7,032 nucleotides of DNA from Bacteroidales bacterium. GTDB taxonomy: Bacteria; Bacteroidota; Bacteroidia; Bacteroidales; F082. Within the stretch, counting starts at the first letter, position 1. The number at the start of each line of letters is the position of its first letter. A program made the position numbers and the translations under genes. Location of the stretch: NCBI GenBank assembly GCA_900771045.1, contig CAAGMM010000057.1, positions 1 through 7,032 on the forward strand, given 5' to 3'. The notes beneath the pieces were generated by a model that saw only the letters and a program-made list of their open reading frames with translations, was not told where the DNA came from and made no database searches. This document shows, in pieces, positions 5,685 through 7,032 of this stretch.

Positions 5685-6527
5685 TCAATGTTTTATCTCA
5701 TCTCTATGAATATCGTTTTGACTATCTGCGAAAGTGAATATCCCGTCAAAAACGAATGTCGCCGGACCAGACAGGATGACGTTTTTGAATGCTTGTCCGT
5801 CTTTGTCGAATCTGACGTTAAGCGTGCATATAGATGTATCTATATCAATATTTTCGCCGCCTTTCCATAACGAAGCCGCCATTGCCGCGGCTGTCACGCC
5901 GGTTCCGCAGGCGAGAGTCTCGTTTTCAACGCCCCTTTCGTATGTCCTTATCCTCGTCCTGCCACCTGAAAACTCCATAAAGTCAACGTTGACGCCGTTT
6001 TCAGATATTTTTTCGTCGTAACGGATCCGTGCGCCTTCTCGTTTAACGTCGAAATCGTCAAGATTATTGACGATTGTCACATAATGAGGCGAGCCCGTAT
6101 TGATAATCAAGCGTGTTCCGTCGAAATCGTATTTTTCGACGTCGCGCATTGACAGTTCCACGAAATATTCGGTGGGCGACAACACTTTTACTTTAGCGTG
6201 GTGTATTCCGTCGATGCCTTCGTATGCGCCTTCGTTTTTGACAAGCCTCAAACGGTGTGCGAATGCCGCTATACAGCGTCCCCCGTTGCCGCAGAAAGTA
6301 CTCTCGCGTCCGTCGCAGTTATAGTATTTCATCTTAAAATCAAGGGTTTGCGAAGGCATGATGATGATAAGGCCGTCTGCGCCGATGCCGGTTTTTCTGT
6401 CGCAGAGAGCCGCGATTTCCTCTTGCGAGAGAGAACAACCGCCGTTCATACCGTCTATCATAACGAAGTCGTTGCCGGCACCGTGAAACTTCGAAAACCT
6501 TATTTCTTTCGACTGAATCTTACCCAT
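5685..6527 (-). CDS. dapF: Diaminopimelate epimerase
   Basis: Cytoplasmic cofactor-independent epimerase that converts LL-diaminopimelate to meso-diaminopimelate, the lysine precursor and peptidoglycan cross-linking residue. It has 280 residues, close to the usual 270-280. The N-terminal half has FSKFHGAGNDFV (11-22) and the first catalytic Cys, C79, in FCGNGGRC (78-85). The C-terminal half has TGSPHYV (144-150), ERGVENETLACGTG (197-210) with the second catalytic Cys, C207, and a GPA motif (254-256). Both catalytic cysteines are intact. The ATG gives the family N-terminus with only a short extra leader, and there is no Shine-Dalgarno. First gene of the cluster; the promoter motif lies about 145 bp upstream, inside an IS relic. 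Confidence 0.97.
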   Translation of the reverse strand: MGKIQSKEIRFSKFHGAGNDFVMIDGMNGGCSLSQEEIAALCDRKTGIGADGLIIIMPSQTLDFKMKYYNCDGRESTFCGNGGRCIAAFAHRLRLVKNEGAYEGIDGIHHAKVKVLSPTEYFVELSMRDVEKYDFDGTRLIINTGSPHYVTIVNNLDDFDVKREGARIRYDEKISENGVNVDFMEFSGGRTRIRTYERGVENETLACGTGVTAAAMAASLWKGGENIDIDTSICTLNVRFDKDGQAFKNVILSGPATFVFDGIFTFADSQNDIHRDEIKH

Positions 6528-6578
6528 TTTACAAAATCCTTAATTCCGCAGCCAAATTATAATTCAAACTTTGTAAAA
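6527..6578 (-). repeat. 9-bp inverted repeat reaching the dapF start codon
   Basis: In the dapF leader, TTTTACAAA (6578-6570) is complementary to TTTGTAAAA (6535-6527), whose last A is the first base of the ATG. The loop is 34 nt. The stem has one G-C pair and is weak, so masking of the start codon is only a possibility. Confidence 0.3.
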
Positions 6579-6586
6579 TCCTGAGC

Positions 6587-6612
6587 GACAAAATGTTGCC
6601 CAGAATTTTGTC
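6587..6612. repeat. 8-bp inverted repeat (stem-loop) in the dapF leader
   Basis: GACAAAAT (6587-6594) and ATTTTGTC (6605-6612) form a perfect 8-bp stem around a 10-base loop. It sits in the predicted 5' leader of dapF with no U run after it on the minus strand. It could be leader structure or part of the old insertion-element end. Confidence 0.4.
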
Positions 6613-6666
6613 ATATCAGAAATTTCACTTATCCTAATGCTGTGAAAATCAAAAAATCTGATTGAC

Positions 6667-6780
6667 ATAGCAAAGTTACAAATAAAATCTGAAACTATCG
6701 CAACTTTCGGCGGAATTTTTCACGTTATGGACGTTTTTGAACGCCTCGGCCTCGGCAAACTCATTGATTCACACCTCGGG
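6667..6780 (+). pseudogene. IS1380-family transposase, N-terminal remnant
   Basis: The frame reads IAKLQIKSE, then FGGIFHVMDVFERLG and KLIDSHLG, about 38 codons. From memory of the family, Bacteroidota IS1380-type transposases begin MAKIQIKSE...FGGIF...IDS.LG, so this looks like the extreme N-terminus. The expected initiator is ATA (6667-6669) rather than ATG, and the nearest upstream in-frame codon is a stop at 6643-6645. After residue G at 6778-6780 the similarity ends and no catalytic DDE region follows. The frame stays open past the window edge, but the later codons do not look like transposase. A dead 5' fragment is the best reading; a search would confirm the family. Confidence 0.6.
6671..6678 (-). 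promoter_or_regulatory. Bacteroidota-type promoter (-7 element) for the dapF cluster
   Basis: On the minus strand TAACTTTG matches TAnnTTTG exactly. Transcription would start near 6663-6666, leaving a leader of about 135-140 nt before dapF. A TTG at 6703-6701 could serve as a -33 element, but its 22-bp spacer is somewhat long. I found no other TAnnTTTG match between here and the dapF start. The motif overlaps, antisense, the codons for A-K-L-Q of the transposase remnant. Confidence 0.55.
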
Positions 6781-7032
6781 ATGCCACGGCTCACCCGTAT
6801 GGCAAAAATGCTATGTCTTTCACCGCCTAAACCCCATATTAAAGGTGGGTTCTATAAATTCACCGAAATGAAAAATATCATTATGAGAAGTATAATTTTT
6901 TCTTTTCCGTGCTTTAGTTTCACTGATTTTTCTTGCGCTCGGCAAAGCAAGCAAGCTTTCTCTGCTCTCGCTTTTGAAAAATTTGGCCGCTTTTCGGCAT
7001 CTTACTGTTTATCAATCGATTACATAGCCCGC
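6781..7032. other. Right-edge region with no supported gene
   Basis: Apart from the 21-bp repeat this stretch holds no gene I can support. One plus-strand frame stays open from 6646 to the edge (129 codons, first ATG 6727), but beyond 6780 its translation is rich in F, S and K and resembles no family I know. A purine-rich AAGC-type simple repeat lies at about 6942-6958, and a short hairpin GCCG-CTTTT-CGGC at about 6982-6996. It may be the end of an insertion element that continues outside the window. Confidence 0.4.
6842..6862 (+). repeat. Right copy of the 21-bp repeat
   Basis: Identical and inverted relative to 60-80, with the same 5'-AAGGTGGG start read toward the right edge. It follows the transposase remnant by about 60 bp. 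With the left copy it brackets the gene cluster at a distance of about 6.8 kb. No matching target-site duplication is visible outside the pair, so two separate insertions fit better than one large transposon. Confidence 0.8.

Noticed and set aside
6528..6664. A lysine riboswitch in the dapF leader
   Set aside because: The leader is too short and has none of the multi-helix conserved core; only weak AU stems are seen.
101..6795. Shared 10-mer CCACGGCTCA near both ends as part of an extended repeat
   Set aside because: It is in direct rather than inverted orientation, and shared 10-mers are expected by chance in 7 kb.
60..6862. The entire 6.8-kb segment as one composite transposon bounded by the 21-bp repeats
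   Set aside because: The cargo is housekeeping (dapD, dapF, mltG, tRNA-His), no complete transposase lies inside, and no target duplication flanks the pair.
6727..7032. Plus-strand open frame from ATG 6727 to the window edge as a real gene
   Set aside because: Only the first 18 codons look like a known family; the rest resembles translated intergenic DNA and runs through the repeat.
1..7032. CRISPR array, prophage or defence system
   Set aside because: No regularly spaced repeats, phage genes or defence domains are visible anywhere in the window.

Overview
The window looks like chromosomal DNA from a member of the Bacteroidota, most likely a Bacteroidales relative. Three sites match the Bacteroidota -7 promoter motif TAnnTTTG in the right places. 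Start codons have A/T-rich upstream regions with no Shine-Dalgarno sequence. One gene is a DUF2279-type exported protein, and the right flank carries a fragment resembling the N-terminus of IS1380-family transposases. These taxonomic points rest on recognised motifs, not on a database search.

Layout: six protein genes all lie on the minus strand, read from right to left. The first four run dapF (diaminopimelate epimerase), mltG (endolytic murein transglycosylase), an alpha-D-phosphohexomutase, and a DUF2279 protein. Spacing is tight: 66 bp between the first two, then 3 bp, then a 4-nt GTGA overlap, so these look like one operon. dapD (tetrahydrodipicolinate N-succinyltransferase) follows after 69 bp with its own promoter motif. 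A DppC/OppC-type ABC transporter permease comes after a further 130 bp. A tRNA-His(GUG) gene lies on the plus strand between dapD and the permease gene. It has its own promoter, encoded CCA and an intrinsic terminator, and the terminator falls inside the last codons of dapD on the opposite strand.

The genes share a cell-envelope theme. DapD and DapF make meso-diaminopimelate for lysine and peptidoglycan, MltG trims or ends nascent glycan strands, and the phosphohexomutase feeds sugar-phosphate supply for surface polysaccharides. The permease could import peptides, but its ATPase and partner permease are not in the window.

The flanks are mobile-element debris. A 21-bp sequence occurs as perfect inverted copies near the two ends (60-80 and 6842-6862), and a degraded third copy (18 of 20 identical) lies between the DUF2279 gene and dapD. 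The only visible promoter for the dapF operon lies antisense within the transposase remnant. I do not see a clearly new multi-gene system. The most interesting signals are the dispersed 21-bp repeat, the promoter within an IS relic, and the terminator hidden in dapD coding sequence.
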